Shown piece after piece: positions 44,568 through 53,551 of a DNA stretch of 64,000 nt (position 1 is its first letter; each line of letters begins with the position of its first letter). The position numbers and the translations under genes are program-made. The DNA comes from Sphingomonas taxi (GTDB lineage: Bacteria > Pseudomonadota > Alphaproteobacteria > Sphingomonadales > Sphingomonadaceae): NCBI GenBank assembly GCA_003243195.1, contig QFQI01000006.1, forward strand, positions 62,001 to 126,000, in the 5' to 3' direction. The notes below the pieces were generated by a model. That model worked only from the letters and a program-made list of their open reading frames with translations. It was not told the origin of the DNA and did not search any database.

Positions 44568-46322
44568 GTGTCAATACGCCGGCTCCCCTCGCATCTGGTC
44601 AACCGCATCGCCGCGGGTGAAGTGGTGGAAAGACCGGCCAGCGCGTTGAAGGAGCTGGTCGAGAACGCGATCGATTCGGGCGCGTCGCGGATCGCGGTGG
44701 TGCTGGCCGCCGGGGGCGTGGAGCGGATCGAGGTCGCCGACGACGGGTGCGGCATGACGCCCGGCGAGATCGCGCTGGCGCTGGAACGGCACGCCACCTC
44801 CAAGCTGCCGGACGAAGACATCGACCGGGTGCAGACGCTCGGTTTCCGCGGGGAGGCGCTGCCCTCGATCGCGTCGGTCGCGCGACTGACGATCGAGAGC
44901 CGCCCGGCGGGCGCGGAGGGCTGGGCGCGCACGATCGACAATGGCGTGCTGGAACGCGACGGTCCGGCCGCATTGCCGCCGGGCACGCGCGTCGTGGCGG
45001 AGGCGCTGTTCGCGCACGTGCCGGCGCGGCGCAAGTTCCTGCGCTCGCCGCGCGCCGAATATGCCGCCTGCCTGGACGTGGTGCGGCGGCTGGCGATGGC
45101 GCGTCCCGACATCGCCTTCTCGGTCGAACATGACGGTCGCCGCACGCTGTCGCTCGCCGCCGCCGAGGGGCGGCCGGCGCGCGTCGCCGCGCTCACCGAC
45201 CGGGCGCTGGCCGACAATTCGGTGGCGATCGACCTGGAGCGCGACGGCCATGTGCTGGGCGGGGTCGCCGGGCTGCCGACCTTTCATCGCGGCGTGGCGG
45301 ACCATCAATATCTGTTCGTGAACGGCCGCCCGGTGCGAGACCGGCTGCTGATCGGCGCGATCCGTGGCGCCTATGCCGAGATGATGCCGCGCGATCGCCA
45401 TGCGGTGGTGGCGCTGTTCCTCGATGTGCCGCCCAGCGAGGTCGACGTGAACGTCCACCCCGCCAAGACCGAGGTCCGCTTCCGCGATCCCGCGCTGGTG
45501 CGCGGGATGATCGTGTCGGGGCTGCGGCGTGCGCTGGACGCGGCGGGACACCGCGTGTCCCACGACGCGCCGGCCGAGATCGCGGCGCTGTTCCGGCCCG
45601 GGCCGGTCGCGGCGCCCGACACCGCGTGGCCGGCGCCGGTCACGGCGGCACCGGCGGTCCATGATCGCCGCCCGACCTTCTTCGCCGCCCCGCCGCAGGC
45701 GCGCCCCGCGCCCGACTGGACCCCGCCGCCGGAGCGCGACGATTTCCCGCTGGGGGTCGCGCGCGGGCAGGTGGCCAGGACCTATATCGTCGCGGAGGCG
45801 GAGGACGGGCTGGTGCTGGTCGATCAGCATGCGGCGCATGAACGGCTCGTGCTGGAACGGATGCGCGCCGCGCTGGCGGGCGGCCGCGTCGCCAGCCAGA
45901 CGCTGCTGATCCCCGAGGTGGTGGAACTGGACGAGCCGGCCTGCGACCGGCTGGAGGCACGCGCCGCCGAACTCGCCGACTTCGGGCTGGAACTGGAGCG
46001 GTTCGGCGCGCGCGCGATGCTGGTGCGCGCCACGCCCGCGCTGTTGGGCAGCGGCGATCCCCGGGCGCTGGTCACCGACCTCGCCGACGAACTCGCCGCC
46101 TATGACGAGGCGCTGTCGCTGCGCGAGCGGCTGGACGCGATCGCCGGCACGATGGCCTGCCATGGTTCGGTGCGCGCCGGCCGCATCCTCTCCCCGGCCG
46201 AGATGAACGCGCTGCTGCGCGAGATGGAGGCGACGCCGCACTCCGGCCAGTGCAACCATGGGCGCCCGACCTGGGTGAAGCTGGACCTGAAGACCGTCGC
46301 GCGGCTGTTCGGGCGGAGCTGA
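44568..46322 (+). CDS. mutL: DNA mismatch repair protein MutL with endonuclease motif
   Basis: Couples MutS mismatch recognition to strand removal. The 584-residue protein starts at GTG 44568 (SIRRLPSHLVNRIAAGEVVE), with the GHKL ATPase motifs ENAIDSGAS, DDGCGM and GFRGEAL, and the transducer motif NVHPAKTEVRF. The C-terminal domain contains the metal-binding endonuclease motif D419QHAAHERLVLE, ACHGS, and the zinc motif C562NHGRP, so this MutL nicks DNA itself, as in bacteria without MutH. A proline-rich linker spans about 330-400. It diverges from mreB. Confidence 0.97.
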   Translation: MSIRRLPSHLVNRIAAGEVVERPASALKELVENAIDSGASRIAVVLAAGGVERIEVADDGCGMTPGEIALALERHATSKLPDEDIDRVQTLGFRGEALPSIASVARLTIESRPAGAEGWARTIDNGVLERDGPAALPPGTRVVAEALFAHVPARRKFLRSPRAEYAACLDVVRRLAMARPDIAFSVEHDGRRTLSLAAAEGRPARVAALTDRALADNSVAIDLERDGHVLGGVAGLPTFHRGVADHQYLFVNGRPVRDRLLIGAIRGAYAEMMPRDRHAVVALFLDVPPSEVDVNVHPAKTEVRFRDPALVRGMIVSGLRRALDAAGHRVSHDAPAEIAALFRPGPVAAPDTAWPAPVTAAPAVHDRRPTFFAAPPQARPAPDWTPPPERDDFPLGVARGQVARTYIVAEAEDGLVLVDQHAAHERLVLERMRAALAGGRVASQTLLIPEVVELDEPACDRLEARAAELADFGLELERFGARAMLVRATPALLGSGDPRALVTDLADELAAYDEALSLRERLDAIAGTMACHGSVRAGRILSPAEMNALLREMEATPHSGQCNHGRPTWVKLDLKTVARLFGRS

Positions 46323-46355
46323 ACGCCGCCGGGCGCCGCGACGATCGCCGGCCCG

Positions 46356-47264
46356 CTACCATCCCTGCGCCCGGCGCGGGATGCGGTCAGCGAGGAAGCC
46401 GAGCCACGCCCTGATCTTCGCCGACAGCCGGCGGCGTGAATGGGTCATCGCGTGAACGGCGCCGAGGTCCATATAGTCGGCGTCAAGGCGCACCTCGATG
46501 AGGTCGCCGCGGTCGAGCGCCTGCTCCGCGATGAAGCGCGGGCCGTAGACCAGACCCTGGCCGGCGAGCGCGGCACGGATCAGCGCCTCGCCGTTGTTGG
46601 CGTGCAGCGATCCCCGCACGGGAAGCTGCTGGCTGCCGTCCCGCCCGAAACCCCAGACAAAGGCGCCGGGGGAGGTCACCAGCGTGTAGCCGAGGCAATC
46701 GTGGTCGCGCAGATCCGCGATCGTGGTCGGCGTGCCGCGTTCGGCCAGATAGGCGGGCGAGGCGCAGATCGCGAGCCGCATGGGCGCGAGCCGCCGCGCG
46801 ACGAGGCTGCTGTCCGCCGGTCGCCCGATGCGGATCGCCATGTCCCAGCGCTCCTCGAGAAGGTCGACATAGCGGTCGTCCAGCCCCAGCTCGATCGTGA
46901 CGCCGGGGTGAAGCCGGTGGAACTCGGCCGCCAGGTCGGCCACGTGCATGACCCCGAACGTCGCGGGCGCGCTGACACGCAGCAGGCCCTCGACATTGCG
47001 CGCCTGCGCGGACGCGTCGGCGTCCGCCTCGGCAACGTCGGCCAGGATCCGCTCGGCCCGCTCCAGATACGCCGTCCCCGCATCGGTCAGCGCCAGGCGG
47101 CGCGTGGTGCGATGGACCAGCGTCGTGCCGAGCCGCGCCTCGAGCTGGTCGAGGTGCCGCGCGGCCATGGTCGGTGACATGCCCATCGCGCGCGCCGCCG
47201 CGGACAGCCCGCCCAGCCGTATCGCGCGAACGAACACCTCCATGCCGGTCAGCCGATCCGCCAC
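46356..47264 (-). CDS. LysR-family transcriptional regulator
   Basis: A 302-residue regulator with the LysR helix-turn-helix at residues 1-62 (GGLSAAARAMGMSPTMAARHLDQLEARLG) and a substrate-binding domain from about 88 (LLRVSAPATFGVMHV). It belongs to the subgroup often next to quinone- or aromatic-responsive genes. It diverges from a LigB-type dioxygenase and a QorB-like reductase, with an inverted repeat in the 92-bp gap, so it most likely controls these two genes. Confidence 0.93.
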   Translation of the reverse strand: MADRLTGMEVFVRAIRLGGLSAAARAMGMSPTMAARHLDQLEARLGTTLVHRTTRRLALTDAGTAYLERAERILADVAEADADASAQARNVEGLLRVSAPATFGVMHVADLAAEFHRLHPGVTIELGLDDRYVDLLEERWDMAIRIGRPADSSLVARRLAPMRLAICASPAYLAERGTPTTIADLRDHDCLGYTLVTSPGAFVWGFGRDGSQQLPVRGSLHANNGEALIRAALAGQGLVYGPRFIAEQALDRGDLIEVRLDADYMDLGAVHAMTHSRRRLSAKIRAWLGFLADRIPRRAQGW

Positions 47265-47290
47265 TTAACACTCCGGGTTCGAGGTCCACG

Positions 47291-47308
47291 TACGAAAGGA
47301 CGTATTAT
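47291..47308 (+). promoter_or_regulatory. LysR-type inverted repeat overlapping a -10 element
   Basis: TACG-AAAGGA-CGTA (47291-47304) is an inverted repeat in the divergent gap; TATTAT at 47303-47308 is a good -10 for the dioxygenase gene, with no matching -35. This arrangement suits a promoter needing activation by the neighbouring LysR protein. Confidence 0.45.
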
Positions 47309-47356
47309 CACACCGGCTGCGGCGATCCATATTCGCGTCATCGGGAAGGACACGAC

Positions 47357-48142
47357 ATGCAGCAGCCCAGCTTCTTCATCCCGCACGGTGGTGGCCCGTG
47401 CTTCTTCATGGACGACCCGCGCGGCATCTGGACCGGCATGGCGGCGTTCCTGCGCAGCCTGCCCGCGACCCTCCCCGAACGGCCGCGTGCCGTGCTGGTC
47501 GTATCGGGCCATTGGGAAACCGACGGCTTTGCGTTCACGGGTGCCGAGCATCCGCCGCTGCTCTATGATTATTACAACTTTCCGCCGCATACCTACGAGC
47601 TGCGCTATCCGGCGCCGGGCGCGCCCGAGCTGGCGGGGCGTGCGGCGGGGTTGCTCGCGGGGGCGGACATCCATGCGTCGGTCGATCCGCAACGCGGGCT
47701 GGACCACGGGGTATTCGTGCCATTGAAGGTCGCGCTGCCCGATGCCGACATCCCGGTGGTGGAAATGTCGGTCGATCGCCGGCTCGACCCCGCGCTGCAC
47801 CTGGCGGCGGGGCGCGCCTTGTCGGTGCTGCGCGAGGAGGGCGTGCTGATCCTGGGATCGGGCATGAGCTTTCACAACATGCGCGGCTATGGCGACCCGC
47901 GCTTCACCGCGCCCAGCCAGGCGTTCGACGGCTGGCTCACCGACGCCGTGGCGCAGGACGGCGCGGCGCGCGCCGAGGCGCTCGCGCGGTGGGAGGCCGC
48001 TCCGGCCGCGCGCCTGTCGCATCCGGAGGCCGAACATCTCCTGCCGCTCATGGTCGTCGCGGGGGCGGCGGAGGGCAGGGGAGAGCGGGTCTATTCCGAG
48101 CAGGTGCTGGAAACCGCGATCTCCGGCTTCCGCTTCCATTAA
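47357..48142 (+). CDS. Class III extradiol ring-cleavage dioxygenase (DODA/LigB type)
   Basis: A 261-residue iron(II) enzyme opening catechol-type rings, or related to DOPA dioxygenase/YgiD. The N-terminal metal-site histidine lies in FFIPHGGGPCFF (residue 10), a second in SGHWETDGF, and the central LDHGVFVPLKVALPDADIPV is the family signature, with further histidines in GSGMSFHNM. The ATG at 47357 follows GGGAAGGA. The substrate is not readable. It is followed 20 bp later by a quinone reductase-like gene and is divergent from LysR, suggesting an aromatic or quinone response. Confidence 0.9.
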   Translation: MQQPSFFIPHGGGPCFFMDDPRGIWTGMAAFLRSLPATLPERPRAVLVVSGHWETDGFAFTGAEHPPLLYDYYNFPPHTYELRYPAPGAPELAGRAAGLLAGADIHASVDPQRGLDHGVFVPLKVALPDADIPVVEMSVDRRLDPALHLAAGRALSVLREEGVLILGSGMSFHNMRGYGDPRFTAPSQAFDGWLTDAVAQDGAARAEALARWEAAPAARLSHPEAEHLLPLMVVAGAAEGRGERVYSEQVLETAISGFRFH

Positions 48143-48162
48143 TCACGCGAAAGGACCATCAC

Positions 48163-49008
48163 ATGACCATCGCCATCACGGGTGCCACCGGCCAGCTTGG
48201 CCGCCTCGTTATCCAGAGCCTCACGACAAAGGTGCCCGCCGACCGGATCGTGGCGCTGGTCCGCTCTCCCGACAAGGCCGCCGATCTCGGCGTGGCCGCG
48301 CGCCCGTTCGACTATGCGAAGCCCGACCAGCTTGCCCCGGCGCTGGCCGGCGTGGAGACGCTGCTGCTGATCTCGTCGAGCGAGGTCGGCCAGCGCGGAG
48401 CGCAGCACCGCAACGTGATCGCCGCGGCGAAGCAGGCGGGTGTCGCGCGGATAGCGTATACCAGCGTGCTGCACGCCGATACCTCGCCGCTCAGCCTGGC
48501 GGACGAGCACAAGGAGACCGAGGCGGCGCTGGCCGAAGCGGGGATCCCGGCGACGATCCTGCGCAACGGCTGGTACACGGAGAACTATACGGGCTTCATT
48601 CCCGGTGCGCTCGCCGGCGGCGCGTTGGTCGGCAGTGCCGGCGATGCGCGCATTTCGTCCGCGACTCGCGCCGATTATGCCGAAGCCGCCGCGCTCGTCG
48701 TGGCCGGCAGCGGGCATGAGGGCCGGACCTACGAACTCGCCGGCGACACCGCCTGGACCCTGCCCGATCTCGCCGCCGAGATTTCGCGCCAGACCGGCCG
48801 CGACATCCGCTACACCAACCTGCCCGAAGCGGACTATGCCGCGGCGCTTGAGGGGGTCGGCCTGCCGCATGACCTGTCGGCGGCGCTCGCCAGCTATGAC
48901 GTCGCCGCCGCGAAGGGGGCGCTGTTCGACGACAGCGGCACGCTGTCCACGCTGATCGGCCGCCCGACGACGCCGCTTGCCGAAGCGGTCAGGGCAGCGC
49001 TCGCCTGA
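48163..49008 (+). CDS. NmrA-like NAD(P)H:quinone reductase (QorB type)
   Basis: A 281-residue atypical SDR with N-terminal NAD(P) motif ITGATGQLGRLV (residues 5-16). It matches the QorB/QOR2 subgroup: RNVIAAAKQAGVARIAYTSVLHADTSPL and NGWYTENYTGFIPGAL are characteristic. These enzymes reduce quinones with NADPH or act as redox sensors. No catalytic Tyr-Lys pair is expected. It forms an operon with the upstream dioxygenase. Confidence 0.9.
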   Translation: MTIAITGATGQLGRLVIQSLTTKVPADRIVALVRSPDKAADLGVAARPFDYAKPDQLAPALAGVETLLLISSSEVGQRGAQHRNVIAAAKQAGVARIAYTSVLHADTSPLSLADEHKETEAALAEAGIPATILRNGWYTENYTGFIPGALAGGALVGSAGDARISSATRADYAEAAALVVAGSGHEGRTYELAGDTAWTLPDLAAEISRQTGRDIRYTNLPEADYAAALEGVGLPHDLSAALASYDVAAAKGALFDDSGTLSTLIGRPTTPLAEAVRAALA

Positions 49009-49068
49009 GCGGCCGACGCGACACCACCTCGCGCATGCCCTTGCGAAAAGGCGAGCGCGAGGCAGGCG

Positions 49069-50196
49069 TCAAGGGGCTGGAAGAACCAGCCGGAACAGCG
49101 TGGTGGCACCGGGTGTCAGCGTCAGCGTGCCGCCATGGCCCAGCGCGATCTGGCGGGCGAGGCTGAGCCCGATGCCGGTGCCGTCCGGCTTGGTGGTGTG
49201 GAAGGGGCGGAAGATGCGGGTTGCCGCTTCCGCCGACACGCCCGCGCCATTGTCCTCCACCTCGATCGACAGTCCGGTCGCGTCCGCCCGCATCCGCAGC
49301 GTCACACGCGGGTCCGGCATGGCGACGGCGGCCTCGGCGGCGTTCTGCAACAGCGCCCACACCGCCTGGCAGATCTGGTCGCGGTCAAACGGCCATGATG
49401 CGTCGCGGGCGTCCACTGCCAGCGCCACCATCGGCCAGCACCCCGCGAACAGTCGCGCCAGATCGTCCGCCAGCTCGGCCAGTCGCACCGCCCGTCGCGT
49501 CGGCTCCGGCAGCCGGGCCAGCGCGCGATAGGCTTCGGTGAAGCGCTGCAACCCCTCCGCGCGCCGCGCCAGCGTGCCCAGGATTTCGCCGAGCAGCTCC
49601 AGATCGACGCGCGGCTGCGCCACCGCCATCGCCCCGCTTTCCGCCAGCGACACGATGGGCGCCAGTCCGTTGAGCAGTTCATGACCCAGCACCTGGATCA
49701 TCTCGGCTCCCACCCGCGCTTCCGCCGTTCGCTCCTCCTGCTCGACATCGACCAGTGCGGCGACGGTGCCGCCGTTAGCCACCGCCACGCGGTCGATCCG
49801 CCAGCTTCGTCCTTCGTGGCGCAGGCGCGACATGCCGGCGTCGGTCAGCCCGGCGGGTGGCGGCAGAATGCGGTCGTCGGTCGCGAACAGGCGCCGCGCG
49901 GCGCGGTTGAGCGCCCGAACGGCGTCGCCGTCGATCCCCAGCATCGGCGTCGGCGCGGCGTCGAGCAGGGTGCGCAGCACCATCGCATCGGCGTCCACGC
50001 CGGCGGTGGATGGCTGCACGGCCTCGCGCGGCCGCGCCACCGCCGACCAAAGAAGCGCCGCCAGCCAGATCGCGACCAGCGCCGCGCCCGTCAGCAACCC
50101 CCAGAGTCGTTGGCTCCACGCCATCGCTCCGGCCACCCCGCAGGCGACGAGGACGATCGCGGCGGCGATCACGGGCAGGGCGTGCCTAGAGCCCAT
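49069..50196 (-). CDS. Sensor histidine kinase
   Basis: A 375-residue membrane kinase. Two N-terminal helices (about 8-28 and 32-52) leave almost no periplasmic loop, so the signal is probably sensed in the membrane or cytoplasm. A PAS-like domain follows (74-150, LLDAAPTPMLGIDGDAV). Phospho-acceptor H172 lies in the unusual H-box VLGHELLNGLAPI. The ATPase domain has N-box QAVWALLQNAAEAA, G1 VEDNGAGV and GTGIGLSLARQIA. Its ATG overlaps the upstream regulator stop by 11 bp, so the two are a cognate pair linked to the divergent efflux operon. Confidence 0.92.
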   Translation of the reverse strand: MGSRHALPVIAAAIVLVACGVAGAMAWSQRLWGLLTGAALVAIWLAALLWSAVARPREAVQPSTAGVDADAMVLRTLLDAAPTPMLGIDGDAVRALNRAARRLFATDDRILPPPAGLTDAGMSRLRHEGRSWRIDRVAVANGGTVAALVDVEQEERTAEARVGAEMIQVLGHELLNGLAPIVSLAESGAMAVAQPRVDLELLGEILGTLARRAEGLQRFTEAYRALARLPEPTRRAVRLAELADDLARLFAGCWPMVALAVDARDASWPFDRDQICQAVWALLQNAAEAAVAMPDPRVTLRMRADATGLSIEVEDNGAGVSAEAATRIFRPFHTTKPDGTGIGLSLARQIALGHGGTLTLTPGATTLFRLVLPAP

Positions 50197-51415
50197 GGCG
50201 CGCCATGCGGCGATAGAGCGCACCGCGGCTGAGCCCCAGCGCGGCGGCGGCATGGGTCACGTTGTGGCGATGCTCGCGCAGCGCCGCCTCGATCATCGCG
50301 CGCTCGGCATCGGTGAGGTCGAAGCCCGTGTCCGGCATCCCCGCCGCCACCTCGACGCGCAGGGGGGCGGGGGGCGAGAGCGCGGCCGCGTCGACGCTGC
50401 CGCCGCTCGACAACAGCACCGCCCGCTCGATCGCCAGCGCCAGCCCGCGCACCTCGTCCGGCCACACGGCGGTGCGGACCGCCGCCTCCGCCGCTTCGGT
50501 TAGCCGCGCCCGTGGCTGGCCGAACCGCTCGCCCGCGATACGGGCGAAATGACGGGCGAGCAGCACCGCATCGTCGCCGCGCCCGGCAAGCGGCGGCACG
50601 CCGACCTCCACGGTCGCCACCCGCCGCCGCAGCGCCGGGACGAGCGCGGCGACGCCGTCGGCGATCGCGATGCAGCGCGCGCCGGCGGGAAGACGCTCGA
50701 GCAGCCGCGACTGCGCGATCGCATCCAGCAGGTCCGGATGGCGCAGGATAACGGTGCCGCCGCCGCCGGGAAGCTGATCGAGCCGGTCCCATGCCGCCGC
50801 GTCGCGCAGGTCGATCCGCACCGGCGCGATGCCGGCATGAGCGGAGGCGGCATGGATCGCCAGCGCCGCCAGCGTCCGCCCGCTCCCGGGCCGGCCGGTG
50901 ACCGTTACCCCGGCGGGCGTTGGCCCGACGCGACGGATCAACTCGCGCAGCGCCTGCATGGCCGCGCTGTCCCCCAGCAGCCGTGCCGGTCCGGCGTCGG
51001 GCGCCACGCGGACCGCGGCCGGGGAAGACGCGTCGGCCGGGGTGCCGCGCGCGATCGCCGCTTCGACCTTGGCGACCAGTTCGGCATTGCGCCACGGCTT
51101 CATCGCGAAGTCGCGCGCGCCGGCCTGCATCGCCGCCACCGCGATGCGGATGCCGCTGTGCGCGGTGATGACCACCACGCAGGCGCCGGGATCGTCCGCC
51201 ATGATCCGCGCGAGGCACGCCAGCCCTTCCTTCCCGCTCGACGCGCCCGGCGTGAAGTTCATGTCGAGCAGGATCGCGTCGTAGCGGGTCAGCGCCAGCC
51301 GCGAGAACGCTTCCTCCGGGCCGTTGGCGGTGTCGAGCGTGTGGCCCGCCAGCCGGAACGCGATCTCCATCGCCCGCGACACCGCCGGATTGTCGTCGAT
51401 CAGCAGGATCGCCAT
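50186..51415 (-). CDS. Response regulator of NtrC type with degenerate AAA+ domain
   Basis: A 409-residue regulator from ATG 51415 (MAILLIDDNP). The receiver is intact: D8-D9, phospho-acceptor D51, T84, K106. The central domain is AAA+-derived but decayed: the Walker A lysine is arginine (GRPGSGRT, residues 174-181), the GAFTGA loop and its region are missing, and the Walker B acidic pair is lost (GTVILRHPDL). A Fis-type helix-turn-helix ends the protein (VTHAAAALGLSRGALYRRM). It therefore probably works as a simple DNA-binding regulator independent of sigma-54. An alternative ATG at 51511 would cover the tandem repeats at 51439-51471 and is less likely. Confidence 0.88.
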   Translation of the reverse strand: MAILLIDDNPAVSRAMEIAFRLAGHTLDTANGPEEAFSRLALTRYDAILLDMNFTPGASSGKEGLACLARIMADDPGACVVVITAHSGIRIAVAAMQAGARDFAMKPWRNAELVAKVEAAIARGTPADASSPAAVRVAPDAGPARLLGDSAAMQALRELIRRVGPTPAGVTVTGRPGSGRTLAALAIHAASAHAGIAPVRIDLRDAAAWDRLDQLPGGGGTVILRHPDLLDAIAQSRLLERLPAGARCIAIADGVAALVPALRRRVATVEVGVPPLAGRGDDAVLLARHFARIAGERFGQPRARLTEAAEAAVRTAVWPDEVRGLALAIERAVLLSSGGSVDAAALSPPAPLRVEVAAGMPDTGFDLTDAERAMIEAALREHRHNVTHAAAALGLSRGALYRRMARHGL

Positions 51416-51438
51416 GCGGCTTGACACGGGTTCGGGCC

Positions 51439-51471
51439 GTCCATCCGTGGACACCCTGTCCGTCGCCGGAC
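51439..51471. promoter_or_regulatory. Two tandem 14-bp inverted repeats in the divergent control region
   Basis: GTCCA-TCCG-TGGAC (51439-51452) and GTCCG-TCGC-CGGAC (51458-51471) share the pattern GTCC-N6-GGAC and are 19 bp centre to centre. They lie between the response regulator and the efflux operon. They are the best candidate binding sites for the regulator's Fis-type domain. Confidence 0.55.
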
Positions 51472-51553
51472 GGTCGCCCGAGGGAGGTGGCGGGGAAAAT
51501 GCTTCGTTCATAGCGGTTTAGGCTTTTCGGCTGTGGCGGGCGACAGTGTTCGC

Positions 51554-52837
51554 ATGATGACCGAACAGCCCGTGCACGCAACCATCTCTCCCGGGGCTAC
51601 CATGGATCGCCGGATCGAACGCCCGCCGACGCCGTGGTGGCGCCGCCGGGGGGTGCTGATCGTGATGGCGCTGGCGGCGGCGGCGGTGCTGGTCTGGCGC
51701 GCGCTGCCCGCCGGGGGATCGACCGACATCGCCGCCGCCGATATCGAAACCGCGTCGGTCGTCCATGCGCCGTTCGCCGACTATCTGCCGGTGCGTGCCA
51801 CGGTCGCGCCGCGGGTGACGACATTGGTCGGGGTGCTGTCCGGCGGGCAGGTCGAGACGTTGCTGGTGCAGGACGGCGCCACGGTCGCGGCCGGCCAGCC
51901 GCTCGCCACCCTTGCCAATCCGACGCTGAAGCTCGACGTGCTGACCCGCGAGGCGCAGATCGCCAGCCAGTTGGGCAGCGTGGCGGGGGAGCATCTCGGC
52001 ATCGAGCGCAACCGCCTCGACCGGGCGGGCCAGATCGCACAGGCCAATTACGACCTCATCAAGGCGCGTCGCGAACTCGGCATCCGCCAGCAGCTCCACG
52101 AGCAGGGCTTCGTCTCCGACGCGGGGGTCAGGAGCTTCGCCGAGGAAACCGCCTACCAGGAAAAGCGCCTCGCCCAGCTCCAGTCGGGCGGTGCGGCGGA
52201 GGCGCGGATCACCGCCACCCAGGGCTCGCGGCTCGAGGATACGCGCGGCCGGCTGGAGAGCAACCTGTCGGCGGTGCGCGCCGGGCTGGACGCGCTGGTG
52301 ATCCGCGCGCCCACCGCCGGGCGGCTGACCAACTTCACCGTCCAGCCCGGCCAGACGCTGAAGGCCGGCGACCCCGCCGGCCAGGTCGACAGCCAGGGGT
52401 CGTGGAAGCTGGAGGCGGATGTCGACGAATATTTCCTCGGCCGGGTCGCGGTGGGGCAGAAGGCGACCGCCGCGCGCGTGCCGCTCACCGTCTCCAAGGT
52501 GCTGCCCGCGGTCAAGGACGGGCGCTTCCGCGTGGAGCTGACGTTCGACGGCGCCGCGCCCGCCGGCCTCAACCGCGGCCAGACGCTCGATCTGCGCATC
52601 ACGCTGGGCAGCACCGCGCCGGCGCTGGTCGCGCCGGTCGGCGGCTGGCTGGAGTCGGGCGGCGGCACGCTCGCCTATGTCCTCGATGCTGATGGCGCCC
52701 ATGCGCGCCGCCGCGCGGTGAAGACCGGCCGGCGCAATCCCGAGCAGGTCGAGATCCTGTCCGGCCTCCACGCCGGCGAGCGCATCGTCACCAGCAACAC
52801 CGCGTCCGTGAAGGGCGACGTCCTCAACATCCGTTGA
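51554..52837 (+). CDS. Efflux membrane fusion protein (HlyD/MacA type)
   Basis: The periplasmic adaptor of a tripartite ABC efflux pump. The 427-residue protein has one N-terminal helix (about 32-50, GVLIVMALAAAAVLVW after the RRR cluster), a biotinyl-lipoyl half (VLSGGQVETLLVQDGATVAAGQPLA split by the hairpin), a coiled coil (about 130-235, rich in Gln, Glu and Arg) and the returning lipoyl half with VIRAPTAGRLTNF. A beta-barrel and a membrane-proximal domain follow. Candidate starts are ATG 51554, 51557 or 51602. It heads the efflux operon. Confidence 0.9.
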   Translation: MMTEQPVHATISPGATMDRRIERPPTPWWRRRGVLIVMALAAAAVLVWRALPAGGSTDIAAADIETASVVHAPFADYLPVRATVAPRVTTLVGVLSGGQVETLLVQDGATVAAGQPLATLANPTLKLDVLTREAQIASQLGSVAGEHLGIERNRLDRAGQIAQANYDLIKARRELGIRQQLHEQGFVSDAGVRSFAEETAYQEKRLAQLQSGGAAEARITATQGSRLEDTRGRLESNLSAVRAGLDALVIRAPTAGRLTNFTVQPGQTLKAGDPAGQVDSQGSWKLEADVDEYFLGRVAVGQKATAARVPLTVSKVLPAVKDGRFRVELTFDGAAPAGLNRGQTLDLRITLGSTAPALVAPVGGWLESGGGTLAYVLDADGAHARRRAVKTGRRNPEQVEILSGLHAGERIVTSNTASVKGDVLNIR

Positions 52838-52851
52838 CAGGGAGCAGACCC

Positions 52852-53529
52852 GTGATCCGTCTCGAGAACATCCAGCGCCGCTACATCTCCGACGAGGTCG
52901 AGACCACCGCGCTCCACGACATCGACCTCCATGTGGAAGCCGGCGAGTTCGTCGCGATCATGGGGCCGTCGGGCTGCGGCAAATCGACGCTCCTCAACAC
53001 GCTCGGCACCGTCGATCGCCCGACCGGGGGACGCTACCTGTTCGGCGATCGCGATCTGGCGGTGCTCGACGAGCGGGCGCTGGCGAGGTTTCGCGGCAGC
53101 ACGCTCGGCTTCGTGTTCCAGAGCTTCAACCTGATCGACGAGCTGACGATCGAGGAGAATGTCGCGCTCGGTCTCGCCTATCGCCACGATGCCGGCGACC
53201 GTCGCGCCCGGGTGGCGGCGGCGATGGACAAGGTCGGCATTGCCCACCGCGCCCGTCACTATCCGCACCAATTGTCGGGCGGCCAACAGCAGCGCGCGGC
53301 CATCGCCCGTGCGATCGTCGGCGCGCCCCGGCTGATCCTCGCCGACGAGCCCACCGGCAACCTCGACACCGCCAATGGCGAGCAGGTGATGAACATCCTG
53401 ACCGGGCTGAACGAGGAGGGCGCGACCATCGTGATGGTCACCCACTCCCCCAGCCACGCCGACATGGCGAAGCGCCGCATCGACATGCTCGATGGCCGCA
53501 TCGTCGCCAGCGCCATGCGCGCGATCTGA
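52852..53529 (+). CDS. ABC transporter ATP-binding protein (MacB/LolD type)
   Basis: A 225-residue ATPase. Walker A GPSGCGKST is at 38-46, Q-loop in FVFQSFNLIDELT, signature LSGGQQQR, Walker B RLILADEPTGNLD and switch histidine in VTHSPSHA. The FQSFNL and DEPTGNLD segments are typical of the MacB/LolD/FtsE group working with FtsX-like permeases. GTG 52852 with AGGGAGCAG upstream is preferred to a TTG overlapping the previous stop. It pairs with the permease at 54331-56745. Confidence 0.95.
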   Translation: MIRLENIQRRYISDEVETTALHDIDLHVEAGEFVAIMGPSGCGKSTLLNTLGTVDRPTGGRYLFGDRDLAVLDERALARFRGSTLGFVFQSFNLIDELTIEENVALGLAYRHDAGDRRARVAAAMDKVGIAHRARHYPHQLSGGQQQRAAIARAIVGAPRLILADEPTGNLDTANGEQVMNILTGLNEEGATIVMVTHSPSHADMAKRRIDMLDGRIVASAMRAI

Positions 53530-53551
53530 CCGCCCGGAACAGGAGCAGCCC

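Noticed and set aside
51416..51553. Search for a sigma-54 (-24/-12) promoter between the response regulator and the efflux operon.
   Set aside because: No GG-N10-GC pair with the flanking consensus was found, which agrees with loss of the sigma-54 contact loop in the regulator.
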